From NCBI GenBank assembly GCA_900539375.1, contig UQBY01000012.1, positions 1 through 64,000 of the forward strand: a stretch of DNA of 64,000 bases, in the 5' to 3' direction. The position numbers and the translations under genes are program-made. Below the pieces are notes generated by a model. That model had not been told where the DNA came from, searched no databases, and saw only the letters and a program-made list of their open reading frames with translations. This DNA comes from an uncultured Clostridium sp. GTDB taxonomy: Bacteria > Bacillota > Clostridia > Clostridiales > Clostridiaceae. The stretch's first letter is position 1; the number at the start of each line of letters is the position of its first letter. Shown here piece after piece: positions 42,680-52,766 of this stretch.

Positions 42680-43204
42680 ATGAAAACAGTTGTAATTTAT
42701 AAATCAAAATCAGGGTATACAAAAAAATATGCAGAATATATTGCAGAAGAGCTTAAGTGTGATATAAAAGAAAATAAAAACTTAAAATTAAGTGATATTC
42801 AAGATTATGATACCATAATTTATGGTGGTGGATTATATGCCACAATGATAAATGGAATAGATTTAATAAAGAAGAATTTTCAAGAGTTAAAAGGCAAAAA
42901 TATAATTGTTTATGCAACAGGCTCTAATCCAGGAAGAGCTGAGGAAATGAATAAAGTTTGGGAAGCTACATTTACTGAAGAACAAAGAAATGTTATTCAT
43001 AAGTTTTATTTAAGAGGTGGATTTGATTATTCAAAGCTTAGTTTTGGAAATAAAATCTTAATGTCAATGTTAAAAAAGAAACTTCAAAGTCAAAAAAATC
43101 CAACAGAAGATGAAAAAGATTTATTAAAAGCATATGATGAGCCTATAGATTTTACAAATAAGGATAATATTAAAGGAATTTTAGAATGTATAAATTCTTT
43201 ATAA
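42680..43204 (+). CDS. Flavodoxin-domain protein
   Basis: The 174-residue FMN-binding fold begins TVVIYKSKSGYTKKYAEYI (phosphate loop). It continues with TIIYGGGLYATMING and VYATGSNPGR. The family includes short flavodoxins and HemG-like protoporphyrinogen oxidases; this one lacks clear HemG features. It shares a transcript with marR, so it is probably induced by whatever the regulator senses. Confidence 0.82.
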   Translation: MKTVVIYKSKSGYTKKYAEYIAEELKCDIKENKNLKLSDIQDYDTIIYGGGLYATMINGIDLIKKNFQELKGKNIIVYATGSNPGRAEEMNKVWEATFTEEQRNVIHKFYLRGGFDYSKLSFGNKILMSMLKKKLQSQKNPTEDEKDLLKAYDEPIDFTNKDNIKGILECINSL

Positions 43205-43223
43205 AATATAGGAGAGGTTAGAA

Positions 43224-43638
43224 ATGAAGGACATAAAAATATTTTATCATTTATAACTTCAATATTTGCTATTATTTCTTCAAGTATAGGGATATTTTAT
43301 TCAAATTGTGGAAGTAGATTTTTTGTTAAAAATATTTATGGAGAACAAATTGGGTTGTATGGTGATGGAATTTATGCTTACAATTCAATATTATTGGAAT
43401 ATATACTACTGAACTTATACTTGTCTTGGATTTAGCAATTATATTTCTAACAACAATTACTATTGGAATACTATTATGGAAGAAAATCAATATTATTTAC
43501 AGCTCTTACTTGTGTAGGATTATGTGTAATATTTCAAATACAAAAATAGGTCAATTATTAGGTTTAGTTACTTCCTTTATTATTTTAGGAAGTATTACTT
43601 TGATATTAAATATAAAACTATTAAAGTATATTGTTTAA
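43224..43638 (+). pseudogene. Frameshifted multi-pass membrane protein gene
   Basis: A GGAGAGG site and ATG at 43224 start a frame that ends after 10 codons. Moving between two frames recovers a hydrophobic protein: LSFITSIFAIISSSIGIFYS in one, TELILVLDLAIIFLTTITIG in the next, then SILFTALTCVGLCVIF, then GLVTSFIILGSITLILNIKL to TAA 43636-43638. At least three frameshifts, or small indels, are needed. The piece 43426-43638 looks like a small ORF but has no ribosome site. No family is recognised; an integral membrane protein is clear. Confidence 0.65.
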
Positions 43639-43745
43639 AAGACAAATATAAATTTTAATAAATTGCTACATTTCATACTTTTATATTTTATGTTATATAT
43701 GTTAAAATTATATTGTGTATAAATAAAAATATGGAGGAAATGGTA

Positions 43746-45725
43746 TTGGATAATTTAGAAAATAGAGAATTTATTACAACAAAGAAATCAGGTAAGTATT
43801 GGCGTGAAATTTTTGAATCAAAGGAATTTGAGGAAAAGTATTGCTATGAAGGTAATGACTTAGGAGCAAACTATAGTAAAGATGAAACTTTATTTAAAGT
43901 ATGGGCTCCAACTGCTGAGGATGTAGTTTTAAATATATATAAAGATGGAAATAAAAGTACAGTAAAAGAAAGTTTTCAAATGGAATATGACAAAAAAGGT
44001 GTATGGAGTGTAAAGGTTGAAGGTGATTTACATAAAACATATTATACTTATACTATAAATGCTGATGGAAATGTTAATGAAACCGGTGATGTTTATGCAA
44101 AAGCTTGTGGAGTAAATAGTTTACGTAGTATGGTAGTAGACTTATCAAGAACAAATCCAGAAGGATGGGAAGAGGATAAGCATGTTGTTTACCCATTAGA
44201 TGAAACTGAAATATGGGAAATTCACATTGGAGATTTTTCAAATGATATAAATTCAGGAGTAAAGGAAGAATATAGAGGAAAATATCTTGCTTTCACTGAA
44301 GAAAATACTACTTTAAAAAATGATAATGTTCATCCTACATGTTTAAGTTATTTAAAGGATTTAGGAATTACTCATGTTCATCTTTTACCTTCTTTTGATT
44401 ATGGTTCTGTAGATGAAAGTAAAAATGAAGGCTTTAATTGGGGATATGACCCAGTAAATTATAATGTTCCAGAAGGTTCTTATTCAACTGACCCATTTAA
44501 TGGAGAAGTAAGAATTATGGAATTTAAAAAGATGGTTCAAGCCCTTCACAAGGCAGGACTTTCAGTAGTTATGGATGTTGTTTATAATCACACTTATTCA
44601 TTAGATTCAAACTTTAATAAAACAGTTCCTTATTATTACTATAGAGAAGAGGAAGATGGAACTTACTGCAATGGTTCAGCCTGTGGAAATGATACTGCAA
44701 GTGAAAGAAAAATGTATCAAAAATATATGATAGATTCAGTATTATATTGGATGAATGAATATCATGTTGATGGATTTAGATTTGACTTAATGGGACTACA
44801 TGATACAGAAACTATGAACTTAATAAGAGAAGCAATAAATAAATCTGAAAATGGAAAAGATATTATAATATATGGAGAACCATGGTCAGCTGGTCCAAGT
44901 AACTTTAAAAATGGATATAAGCCAGCAACCAAAGATGCAATAAGAGAGTTAAATGATGGAATTTCTATATTTAATGATGATACAAGAGATGCAGCAAAAG
45001 GAAAATTTAATGAATTAGAGTCACCTGGGTTTGTAAATGGTGGAGTAGGTTTTGAAGAAAGAATAAAGAGAGCTTTCTTAGGATTAATTGATGCTTCATA
45101 TAAAGAACAACCAAAACAACCAAATCAAATAATAAATTATGTATCAGCTCATGATAATAGTACATTTTGGGATAAATTAGTAGATTCAGTTAAGAAAAAC
45201 AAGGATTATTTAACTAAGGATTATGAATTACTTTCAATGAATAAACTAGGAGCAGCCTTTGTTCAATTATCTTATGGAATACCATTTATGCAAGCTGGAG
45301 AAGAAGCAGGAAGAACAAAACTTGGAGAAGATAATAGCTATAATCTTTCAAGAGAACTTAATAAGCTTGACTGGAGCAGAATGTATGAGTTTGAAGATTT
45401 AATGAATTACTACAAAGGACTTATAGCTTTAAGAAAGGAATTAAGAAATTTCTATGATTTAAGTAAGTATTCTTTAGAAAACATAAGCTTTATAGAAAAC
45501 TTACCAGAACAAGTTATTGGATGTAAAATAAAAGCAGGTACAAAGGGAAATTGGAGTGAAATAATAATTATTTTCAATGCTTCAAAAAATGATGTTAAAG
45601 TTAACATTGATGGAGAATGGGACCTATTAGTTAATAAAAATTGTGCAAATATAGAAACTAAAGAATTAGTAAAAGAATTTGTAGTAACAGAAGCTATAAG
45701 TGCTACTGTTATTGGAAGGAAATAG
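43746..45725 (+). CDS. pulA: Type I pullulanase
   Basis: The 659-residue GH13 enzyme hydrolyses alpha-1,6 links of pullulan, starch or glycogen. It has a CBM48-type N-terminal domain (ETLFKVWAPTAEDVVLNIYK), the pullulanase hallmark FNWGYDPVNYNVPEGSYS, nucleophile region DGFRFDLMG, acid/base YGEPWSAG and VSAHDNSTFWDKL. There is no signal peptide, so it acts inside the cell. GGAGG (43733-43737) sits 8 bases before TTG 43746; the ATG at 43740 is too close. A LysR gene starts 32 bases downstream. Confidence 0.95.
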   Translation: MDNLENREFITTKKSGKYWREIFESKEFEEKYCYEGNDLGANYSKDETLFKVWAPTAEDVVLNIYKDGNKSTVKESFQMEYDKKGVWSVKVEGDLHKTYYTYTINADGNVNETGDVYAKACGVNSLRSMVVDLSRTNPEGWEEDKHVVYPLDETEIWEIHIGDFSNDINSGVKEEYRGKYLAFTEENTTLKNDNVHPTCLSYLKDLGITHVHLLPSFDYGSVDESKNEGFNWGYDPVNYNVPEGSYSTDPFNGEVRIMEFKKMVQALHKAGLSVVMDVVYNHTYSLDSNFNKTVPYYYYREEEDGTYCNGSACGNDTASERKMYQKYMIDSVLYWMNEYHVDGFRFDLMGLHDTETMNLIREAINKSENGKDIIIYGEPWSAGPSNFKNGYKPATKDAIRELNDGISIFNDDTRDAAKGKFNELESPGFVNGGVGFEERIKRAFLGLIDASYKEQPKQPNQIINYVSAHDNSTFWDKLVDSVKKNKDYLTKDYELLSMNKLGAAFVQLSYGIPFMQAGEEAGRTKLGEDNSYNLSRELNKLDWSRMYEFEDLMNYYKGLIALRKELRNFYDLSKYSLENISFIENLPEQVIGCKIKAGTKGNWSEIIIIFNASKNDVKVNIDGEWDLLVNKNCANIETKELVKEFVVTEAISATVIGRK

Positions 45726-45757
45726 TTAAAAACATTAGATAGAAGTAGGGATTTATT

Positions 45758-46633
45758 ATGACTATTCGTCATTTAAAAATATTTATTGCAGTAGCTGAAC
45801 AAGGTGGCATGAGAAGGGCATCTGAGGTATTATATATTTCTCAGCCTTCTATAAGTCAGGCAATTATGGAACTTGAAAAACATTATAATGTAAGACTTTT
45901 TGAACGTCTTTCAAAAAAGTTATATATTACAGAGGATGGAAAGCATTTATTATCCTATGCAAAACATTTAGTAAAATCCTTTGATGATTTAGAATCTATG
46001 ATGTTAGAGAGAGGAAAAAATAAAAAAATATATATAGGGGCAAGTGTTTCAGTTGGCACTTGTCTTTTAGATGATATTTTAGAAAATTTAGCAAAAGAGG
46101 ATTCTAATATAGAAGTGTTTGTTACAATAAATAATACTTCAAAAATAGAGGAACTTATATTAAATAATGAACTTGATATAGCCTTAGTAGAAGGAGAAGT
46201 TGAAAGTGCAGATATAATTCAAAAGTCTGTATGTGAAGATGAAGTAGTAGCAGTTGTTGGGAAAAGAAATAAGTTATACAATTTTGAAAGTATAACCTAT
46301 GATAAACTTCAAGGAGAAGACTATATAAGTCGTGAAGATGGCAGTAATGATAGAAATCAGTTAGAACAACTTTTATTAAATAAAGGTGTAGTTTTAAATA
46401 AAAAATGGACTTGTACTAATACAGAAGCAATTAAAAATACTGTTATAAGAGGAAATGGAATAGCCTTATTATCTAAGATGATTGTAAAAGAAGAGGTGGA
46501 AAAGGGATTATTAAAAATATTATCATTAAGAAATATAAAAATAAAAAGAGAAATAAAGCTTATTTATCATAAAAATAAGTATATATCAGAAACTATAAAT
46601 AAATTTATAGATGTATGTATTAATGAAAAATAA
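45758..46633 (+). CDS. LysR family transcriptional regulator
   Basis: The 291-residue product has an N-terminal winged helix (LKIFIAVAEQGGMRRASEVL, YISQPSISQAIMELEKHY) and a periplasmic-binding-like effector domain. The organisation is normal. It lies downstream of pulA and converges on the chromate-type transporter genes, which LysR proteins often control, though no divergent arrangement exists here. The effector is unknown. Confidence 0.9.
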   Translation: MTIRHLKIFIAVAEQGGMRRASEVLYISQPSISQAIMELEKHYNVRLFERLSKKLYITEDGKHLLSYAKHLVKSFDDLESMMLERGKNKKIYIGASVSVGTCLLDDILENLAKEDSNIEVFVTINNTSKIEELILNNELDIALVEGEVESADIIQKSVCEDEVVAVVGKRNKLYNFESITYDKLQGEDYISREDGSNDRNQLEQLLLNKGVVLNKKWTCTNTEAIKNTVIRGNGIALLSKMIVKEEVEKGLLKILSLRNIKIKREIKLIYHKNKYISETINKFIDVCINEK

Positions 46634-46674
46634 ACTTATTTCTTAAATTATTAAGCTTAAAAGTTATTTATACC

Positions 46675-47259
46675 TTAGCAAATTAAAAAATCTTTCATTA
46701 TATATATAATTGTACCTAATATTCCAGTTCCAAATATAATTAATAGAATACTTATTTTTTCTTTATATTTTCTTAGTAAGAATAATGAAATTATAAATAG
46801 TCCAAATTCAATTATATGAAAATCTTTAAATTGAAATGAAGAAAAATCAGCTTGAAAAAGAGCAAGCATTAATATAGAAACTCCAGCAGAGCCAATTAAT
46901 GCTACAACAGCTGGCCTTAGGGAATTTAAAACTGTTTTTACTCCTTTTAAAGTATTATATTTGTAATAAAAATGTGCAAGGGTTAGGCAGATTATAAATG
47001 ATGGAATAATACATCCTAAAGTACATATAATTGCTCCAAAAAAACCAGCAAGTTTTATACCAACAAAAGTAGAGGAGTTAATTGAAATTGGTCCTGGAGT
47101 CATTTCTGCAATGGTAATAAGGTCTGAAAATTCTTCTAAAGACATAAGTCTATATATGTTAACAATCTGTTCTTGAATTAAAGGTATAGCAGCATATCCG
47201 CCCCCTACACTAAATAATCCAATTTGAATAAAAGCAAAAAATAATTTAAAAAGTAACAT
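46675..47259 (-). CDS. Chromate transporter-type membrane protein, second half (ChrA/CHR family)
   Basis: The 194-residue CHR-domain protein has about five to six membrane helices. The motif FSVGGGYAAIPLIQEQIV and MTPGPISINSSTF are the CHR signatures. Two-gene CHR transporters (short-chain) act as heterodimers. It begins with ATG directly after the TAA of its partner, so it is translationally coupled. The substrate may be chromate or another anion; in clostridia it is not established. Confidence 0.88.
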   Translation of the reverse strand: MLLFKLFFAFIQIGLFSVGGGYAAIPLIQEQIVNIYRLMSLEEFSDLITIAEMTPGPISINSSTFVGIKLAGFFGAIICTLGCIIPSFIICLTLAHFYYKYNTLKGVKTVLNSLRPAVVALIGSAGVSILMLALFQADFSSFQFKDFHIIEFGLFIISLFLLRKYKEKISILLIIFGTGILGTIIYIMKDFLIC

Positions 47260-47838
47260 TTATACAGCACCTTCCTTTTCTTTAAAATAGTCTATAAAAA
47301 CCTTTAAAAATCCTATTAAAAGACATATAAGTATTATAATTATTGCACTTACACCTAAGAAGCATCTAGAAATAAATGCTATTATCATCATAGCTATATA
47401 AATGATATTTTTAGTTTTTAATAGATTTTTAGCAAGGTCAATAGTTACATCAATAATTACAGCTGCAACTCCAGCTCTCATTACTTTAAGGGCAATAGAG
47501 ATATATTTGTTTTCACAAAATTCAGTATAAAATATGGATATTATAGAAATTATAATCATAGGAGGAATTATTGTTCCTAAAATTGCAACTAAAGAGCCTA
47601 AAATTCCACACATTCTATATCCAATAATAATTGAAGCATTTACTGGCAAAGGGCCAGGAGCAGATTGAGTTATTGCAGTAATATCAAGCATTTCATCTTC
47701 TTTAAACCACTTAAGCTCTTCAACAAACTTTTTCTTCATAAGAGATACTATCACAAATCCTCCACCAAAAGTACAACTACTTAATATAAACATAGCTTTA
47801 AATAATTGCCATAAAATTTCTGATTTTTTTTCTTTCAT
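47260..47838 (-). CDS. Chromate transporter-type membrane protein, first half (ChrA/CHR family)
   Basis: The 192-residue CHR-domain protein has the motif SSCTFGGGFVIVSLMKKKFV and QSAPGPLPVNASIIIGYRM. It is the first gene of the two-gene operon, with AGTGAGGTTTTG as ribosome site. The 269 bases upstream to the divergent ATPase gene are AT-rich and hold no recognised RNA element. Confidence 0.88.
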   Translation of the reverse strand: MKEKKSEILWQLFKAMFILSSCTFGGGFVIVSLMKKKFVEELKWFKEDEMLDITAITQSAPGPLPVNASIIIGYRMCGILGSLVAILGTIIPPMIIISIISIFYTEFCENKYISIALKVMRAGVAAVIIDVTIDLAKNLLKTKNIIYIAMMIIAFISRCFLGVSAIIIILICLLIGFLKVFIDYFKEKEGAV

Positions 47839-48045
47839 ATGAACAAAACCTCACTTTCAAATAAATAATAACATTTTTTTTATCATATTAAAAATACATT
47901 AAAATTATAAAAATGATAGGTAAAATAAATGAAAAGAACCTTTTATTTAACAAATTCTTAAATAAAAATTAATAGAAGTGTGTGGTTTGATTTCTATACT
48001 TAATAAGTATTTGTTTAGAAAAAAGTATTAAGGAAATAATATAAA

Positions 48046-48074
48046 TTGAAAAAAGTGTGTATGAATATTATAAT
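48046..48074 (+). promoter_or_regulatory. Candidate promoter of the AAA/DUF4143 gene
   Basis: TTGAAA (48046-48051) and TATAAT (48069-48074) have a 17-base spacer, 33 bases before the start codon. Confidence 0.55.
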
Positions 48075-48107
48075 TAGTTTATGAAAAGTGTAGAGAGGTA
48101 ACAAAAA

Positions 48108-49400
48108 ATGAAACGAAAAATAATGAACTGGTTATTGCAATGGAAAGAAAGCTTCAAAAGAAAGCCACTAATTCTTCAAGGTGCTAGACAGGTAGGAAAG
48201 ACATATTCTGTTTTAACATTTGGAAAAAAATATTATGATTCAGTAGCTTATTTCAATTTTGAAAACAATAAAGAACTAATAAAAATATTTGATAGAGATT
48301 TAGATCCAGAAAGAATAGTAAGGGAACTTTCAATTAATTGTGGAAAGAGTATTTTTAAGGAAAAGACCTTAATATTTTTTGATGAAATTCAAGCTTGTGA
48401 AAGAGCATTAACATCATTAAAATATTTTAATGAACAATGTAATGAATATCATATAATTGCAGCTGGAAGTCTTCTTGGAGTAGCCATAAATAGAGAACAG
48501 TATTCTTTTCCAGTAGGAAAAGTTGATATAAAAACTTTATATCCATTAGATTTTGAAGAGTTTCTTATGGCAATGAAGGAAGGAGAACTTATTAATCTTA
48601 TAAAAGAATCTTTTAGTAATAATATAGAATTATCAATGCACAATAAAGCTATGGACCTTTATAGAATATATTTAGTGGTAGGTGGAATGCCAGCTGTAGT
48701 TCAAGAATATATAGAAAAAAGAGATTTTGATTTTGTTCTTGCTACTCAAAAAAATATAAATGATTCATATATAGCTGATATGGCAAAATATGCTACTCCT
48801 TATGAAACTACTAGAATAATGGCAGCTTTTAATAGTATTCCAGCACAACTAGCAAAAGAAAATAAAAAATTTCAATATAAAGTAATAAAATCAGGAGCAA
48901 GAGCACATGAATACGAGACTCCTGTAGAATGGCTAAAATCTTCAGGAGTAATATTAAAGTGTATAAAATGTAATGAAGGAAAACTTCCACTATCTGCATA
49001 TAGTGATTTTAACTCTTTTAAAATATATATGACAGATACAGGTTTGCTTTGTTCAAAATTTGGCATACCTGCAAATGCAGTTATATCTGAAAGTATAATA
49101 TTTAATGATTTTAAAGGAGCATTAACTGAAAATTATGTATGCTTTGCACTAAATGCAAATGAGCATATTCCTTATTATTGGGAGTCTAAGGGTTGCGCAG
49201 AGGTAGATTTTATTATTCAAGATAAGGAAGGAAATATAATTCCTATAGAAGTAAAGGCAGCAGAGCATGTAAGAGCAAAAAGTCTTAAACAATATATAAA
49301 AAAATATAATCCACCCTATGCAATAAGAGTATCAGCTAAAAATTTTGGATTTGAAAATGGCATAAAATCAGTACCACTTTATGCAACATTTTTAATATAA
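48108..49400 (+). CDS. AAA ATPase with DUF4143 (PD-(D/E)XK-like) C-terminus
   Basis: The product has 430 residues. Residues 25-32 are Walker A (GARQVGKT) and Walker B is TLIFFDEIQA. The C-terminal DUF4143 domain contains AEVDFIIQDKEGNIIPIEVK, the nuclease-like ED...EVK pattern. These proteins are common in anaerobes, stand alone and have no agreed role; defence, DNA handling and toxin functions have all been proposed. It has its own promoter and terminator, consistent with a mobile single-gene cargo. Confidence 0.88.
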   Translation: MKRKIMNWLLQWKESFKRKPLILQGARQVGKTYSVLTFGKKYYDSVAYFNFENNKELIKIFDRDLDPERIVRELSINCGKSIFKEKTLIFFDEIQACERALTSLKYFNEQCNEYHIIAAGSLLGVAINREQYSFPVGKVDIKTLYPLDFEEFLMAMKEGELINLIKESFSNNIELSMHNKAMDLYRIYLVVGGMPAVVQEYIEKRDFDFVLATQKNINDSYIADMAKYATPYETTRIMAAFNSIPAQLAKENKKFQYKVIKSGARAHEYETPVEWLKSSGVILKCIKCNEGKLPLSAYSDFNSFKIYMTDTGLLCSKFGIPANAVISESIIFNDFKGALTENYVCFALNANEHIPYYWESKGCAEVDFIIQDKEGNIIPIEVKAAEHVRAKSLKQYIKKYNPPYAIRVSAKNFGFENGIKSVPLYATFLI

Positions 49401-49471
49401 GAAGAAAAAATGTTATTATCTCTTAATTTAATATTAAATATATTAGCTTAAATAACTGTAAGGTATTGTAT

Positions 49472-49518
49472 AAGCATAGTTTATTACTATTTTCTTAGTA
49501 ATGACTATGCTTATTTTA
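49472..49518 (+). terminator. Terminator after the AAA/DUF4143 gene
   Basis: Arms AAGCATAGT (49472-49480) and ACTATGCTT (49504-49512) and the inner TATTACTA / TAGTAAT form a long stem followed by ATTTTAAT. Confidence 0.75.
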
Positions 49519-49599
49519 ATTTATAGGTTAAATATTATTTAAGGATTATTTAATATTTATTTTGATATTATTAATTCATAGATAAAAGGAGGAGATTTT

Positions 49600-51969
49600 G
49601 TGTTTCTTAGAATATTAAAAAAAGATTTAAAAAGAAAGAAGGGAATAAATATAATACTTCTTATATTTATGATTCTTGCAGTTATGTTTGTGGCAAGTAG
49701 TGTAAATAATATTTTAGTTGTAAATAATGCAACAGATTATTGTTTAGAAAAGGGAAGTGTGCCTGATAAATATATTTCAATTTATGAAGATAATGAAGAA
49801 TTAGACAATTGGCTTAAGAGTAATTCTTTAGTAAAGGATTATTCAAAAAATAAAGCTATAATAATCTCTAAAGGTGATATTAAAGCTTTTAATGGAAAAG
49901 AAGGTGAAAAGTATAGTATTTTAAATTCTATAATGCTTCAAAGTCAATGGAATACTCATATGCTTATATATGATAAAGATAAAAAACTTTTAAATATAAA
50001 AGATGGACAAATTGGAATGCAACAGTATGAAATGGATAGAAATAATCTTAAAGTTGGAGATAAAATAACTTTTAAATTTGGTGAATTAACTAAAGAATTT
50101 ACAATTACTAATGCCATAATAGACCCTACATTTAGTGGAGATTTTGTAGGAATGACTAGATACATTATAAGTGATAGAGATTTTAATGAAATAGAAAATA
50201 GTGGGGCAAAAATTAATTATAATTATGGTATAGATACAGATAATTTAGATTTATTTACAAAAGAAATGAATAAGGAAGGATTTAATACTATATATACTGT
50301 TGATAAAGATACCTTTGCTTATACCTATATAATGAATAATTTAATTGCAGGAGTATTAATTGTAGTAGGAATATGCCTTATAATAATTTCATTTCTTATT
50401 TTAAGATTTACTATAGTCTTTACTCTTGAAGAAGAATATAAAGAAATAGGAATTATGAAGGCTATAGGAATTAAAAATTTTACAATAAAAATTATATATC
50501 TTATAAAATATTTTGTTTTAATAGTAGTAGCAGCTTTAGTAGGTCTTATTTTTAGTATACCTTTAAGTAATGTAATGATTAATACAGTAAGTAAGAATAT
50601 GATTATGGAAGACGGAAGTGCTAATTTTAATGTAAATATCCTTTCTTCTATTTTAGTAATGGTTATTGTTATGGTTCTTTGTTTTTTTTGTACAAAAAGA
50701 CTTGATAAGTTTTCTGCAATTGAAGCAATTAGAAATGGAAAAACAGGAGAAAGGTTTAGAAAAAAATCTAAAATTTCTCTTAATAAAAATAAAAAATTAA
50801 ATATACCATTATTTATGGCAATAAATGATATAGTATCAGATTTAAAGAAATATATAGTTCTTATAATTATATTTACAATTGGACTGTTAATAATTATTTT
50901 TCCAGTTAACACAATTGCTACATTTAAAAGTGATGAAATGGCAAAAAATTTTTGCTTTGATATAAAAAGTGATTTTTTAATAAAATCAGATAGTGTGGAG
51001 AAAGATACAAATACATTGTTAACAAAAGATATTATAGAAAAAAATATAGAAAAAATACAAAATCTATTAAATAAAAAGGGATATAAAGCAAAGATTAATA
51101 CAATGGCAATATATTCTATGGGCTTTTATAAAGAAGAAAAAGATGATGTCAATCAGGTTATGGTAATGTATCCTATTAATAGTGATGCCTCTTATATTGA
51201 ATTAATTGAAGGAAGTATTCCTATTCTTGAAAATGAAATAGCTATGTCTGAAAAGGAAATGAAAAAGCTTAATGTTAATATTGGAGATAGAATTTATATG
51301 AAATTTGGCAAAGAAACAAAAGAGATGCTAATATCAGGAAAGTATCAAAATTATATGAATATGGGAAATAGTGCTTTACTTAGTAATAGTTTTTCTGTAG
51401 GAAATAATGTAGCATCTACAACCTGGTACTATGAAGGAAAATTAACAAATAATATAAACACTAAAGATATAATAAGTAAGCTAAATAAAGATTTTAAAGA
51501 ATATGATTTTTGTAATATAAAAGAAGCAATGAATGAACAATTAGGAAGTTTAGCAGAACAATTAAATACTATAAAGTATACTTTTGTATTCTTAGTTTGT
51601 TTAATAAATGCATTAATAACTGTACTTATGATGAAAATATTTATTATGGGAGAAAAGGGTGAAATAGCAATGCTAAGAAGTATTGGATTTTCTATAAAAT
51701 CAATAAGAAAATGGCAAGTATTAAGAATATCAATAGTTCTTATTATAGCAGTAATACTATCAGCTATATTATCTGTATTTGTAAATGATATAATACTTAA
51801 ACCTATCTTTGGAATGCTTGGAGCAACTCATATAAATATACAAATAAATCCATTAGAAATATATTTTATTTATCCATTTTTATTACTTTGTGTAACTAGC
51901 TTAGCAGCTTATTTAAGTACATTTTCAATTAATAAGATGAATATTATGGAAATTAACAATATTGAGTAA
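49600..51969 (+). CDS. ABC transporter permease, FtsX-like, two-domain
   Basis: The 789-residue membrane protein has one TM near residue 18-35, a large extracytoplasmic domain and three helices at about 247-365. A second unit follows with TM about 418, an external domain and three helices at 655-780. This is a duplicated FtsX/MacB arrangement in one chain. The conserved EEEYKEIGIMKAIGIK and EKGEIAMLRSIGFSIKSIR mark the coupling helices. The start is GTG with AAGGAGG (49586-49592) 7 bases before it. The ATPase gene overlaps its end and a two-component system follows, so it probably exports or senses an envelope-active peptide. Confidence 0.88.
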   Translation: MFLRILKKDLKRKKGINIILLIFMILAVMFVASSVNNILVVNNATDYCLEKGSVPDKYISIYEDNEELDNWLKSNSLVKDYSKNKAIIISKGDIKAFNGKEGEKYSILNSIMLQSQWNTHMLIYDKDKKLLNIKDGQIGMQQYEMDRNNLKVGDKITFKFGELTKEFTITNAIIDPTFSGDFVGMTRYIISDRDFNEIENSGAKINYNYGIDTDNLDLFTKEMNKEGFNTIYTVDKDTFAYTYIMNNLIAGVLIVVGICLIIISFLILRFTIVFTLEEEYKEIGIMKAIGIKNFTIKIIYLIKYFVLIVVAALVGLIFSIPLSNVMINTVSKNMIMEDGSANFNVNILSSILVMVIVMVLCFFCTKRLDKFSAIEAIRNGKTGERFRKKSKISLNKNKKLNIPLFMAINDIVSDLKKYIVLIIIFTIGLLIIIFPVNTIATFKSDEMAKNFCFDIKSDFLIKSDSVEKDTNTLLTKDIIEKNIEKIQNLLNKKGYKAKINTMAIYSMGFYKEEKDDVNQVMVMYPINSDASYIELIEGSIPILENEIAMSEKEMKKLNVNIGDRIYMKFGKETKEMLISGKYQNYMNMGNSALLSNSFSVGNNVASTTWYYEGKLTNNINTKDIISKLNKDFKEYDFCNIKEAMNEQLGSLAEQLNTIKYTFVFLVCLINALITVLMMKIFIMGEKGEIAMLRSIGFSIKSIRKWQVLRISIVLIIAVILSAILSVFVNDIILKPIFGMLGATHINIQINPLEIYFIYPFLLLCVTSLAAYLSTFSINKMNIMEINNIE

Positions 51970-51982
51970 AGGGGAATTTTAC

Positions 51983-52744
51983 ATGAAAGCTTTAAAAATA
52001 AAAAATCTTTGTAAGACATATATAGTTAATAAAAAACAAAATAATGTGTTAAGAAATATAAATTTTGAAATAGAACAAGGGGAAATGGTAGCTATAATGG
52101 GACCTTCAGGTTCAGGAAAAACTACATTATTATATACAGTTAGCGGAATGGATACTATTACAGCTGGAAGCATTGATTTTTTTGGAAAAGAACTTAATAA
52201 TTTATCTGATAATGAAATAAGTAAGGTAAGATTAGATGAAATGGGGTTTGTATTTCAACAAATGTATATGCTGAAAAATCTTTCTGTTTATGATAACATA
52301 ATATTACCAGCATATCAGTCTAATAAAGAAAAAGATAATAGAAAAAATATTAATGAGTATGCAATAAAGCTTATGCATAAGCTTGGTATAAGTGAAATTG
52401 CAGATAATGATATTAATGAAGTATCTGGAGGGCAACTTCAAAGGGCTTGTATATGTAGAAGTCTTATAAATAAACCTAAAATAATATTTGCAGATGAGCC
52501 TACAGGGGCTCTTAATAGACAATCATCTTCTGAAGTTATGAAAATATTTAATAAAATTAATGAAGAGGGAACAAGCATTATGATGGTAACTCATGATTTA
52601 AAGGTAGCTTCAAAATGTGAAAGAGTATTATATATTGAAGATGGAACTATAAAAAATGAAATTTACCTTGGAAAATGTAATGAAAAAAATTTAAAAGAAC
52701 GTGAAATAAAGCTTAGTAATTGGCTTATGGAACTTGGCTGGTAA
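51983..52744 (+). CDS. ABC transporter ATP-binding protein
   Basis: The 253-residue ATPase is of the MacB/LolD type: Walker A GPSGSGKTT, Q-loop GFVFQQMYML, signature VSGGQLQRACIC, Walker B IIFADEPTGAL and a MMVTHDLKVA switch. It starts at ATG 51983 with AAAGGGGAA 7 bases ahead; the in-frame TTG at 51962 overlaps the permease stop. It energises the FtsX-type permease upstream. A response-regulator gene starts 22 bases after it, joining the transporter and sensory parts in one operon. Confidence 0.93.
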   Translation: MKALKIKNLCKTYIVNKKQNNVLRNINFEIEQGEMVAIMGPSGSGKTTLLYTVSGMDTITAGSIDFFGKELNNLSDNEISKVRLDEMGFVFQQMYMLKNLSVYDNIILPAYQSNKEKDNRKNINEYAIKLMHKLGISEIADNDINEVSGGQLQRACICRSLINKPKIIFADEPTGALNRQSSSEVMKIFNKINEEGTSIMMVTHDLKVASKCERVLYIEDGTIKNEIYLGKCNEKNLKEREIKLSNWLMELGW

Positions 52745-52766
52745 TAAATAAGTGGGGAAAAATAAT

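Noticed and set aside
43426..43638. 70-codon ORF as a separate membrane gene
   Set aside because: It lacks a ribosome site and continues hydrophobic coding from the other frame upstream, so it is the remnant of a larger broken gene.
50325..50912. 195-codon frame on the - strand inside the ABC permease
   Set aside because: It is a shadow of a membrane-protein gene; it looks hydrophobic only because the complement of Ile codons is AT-rich.
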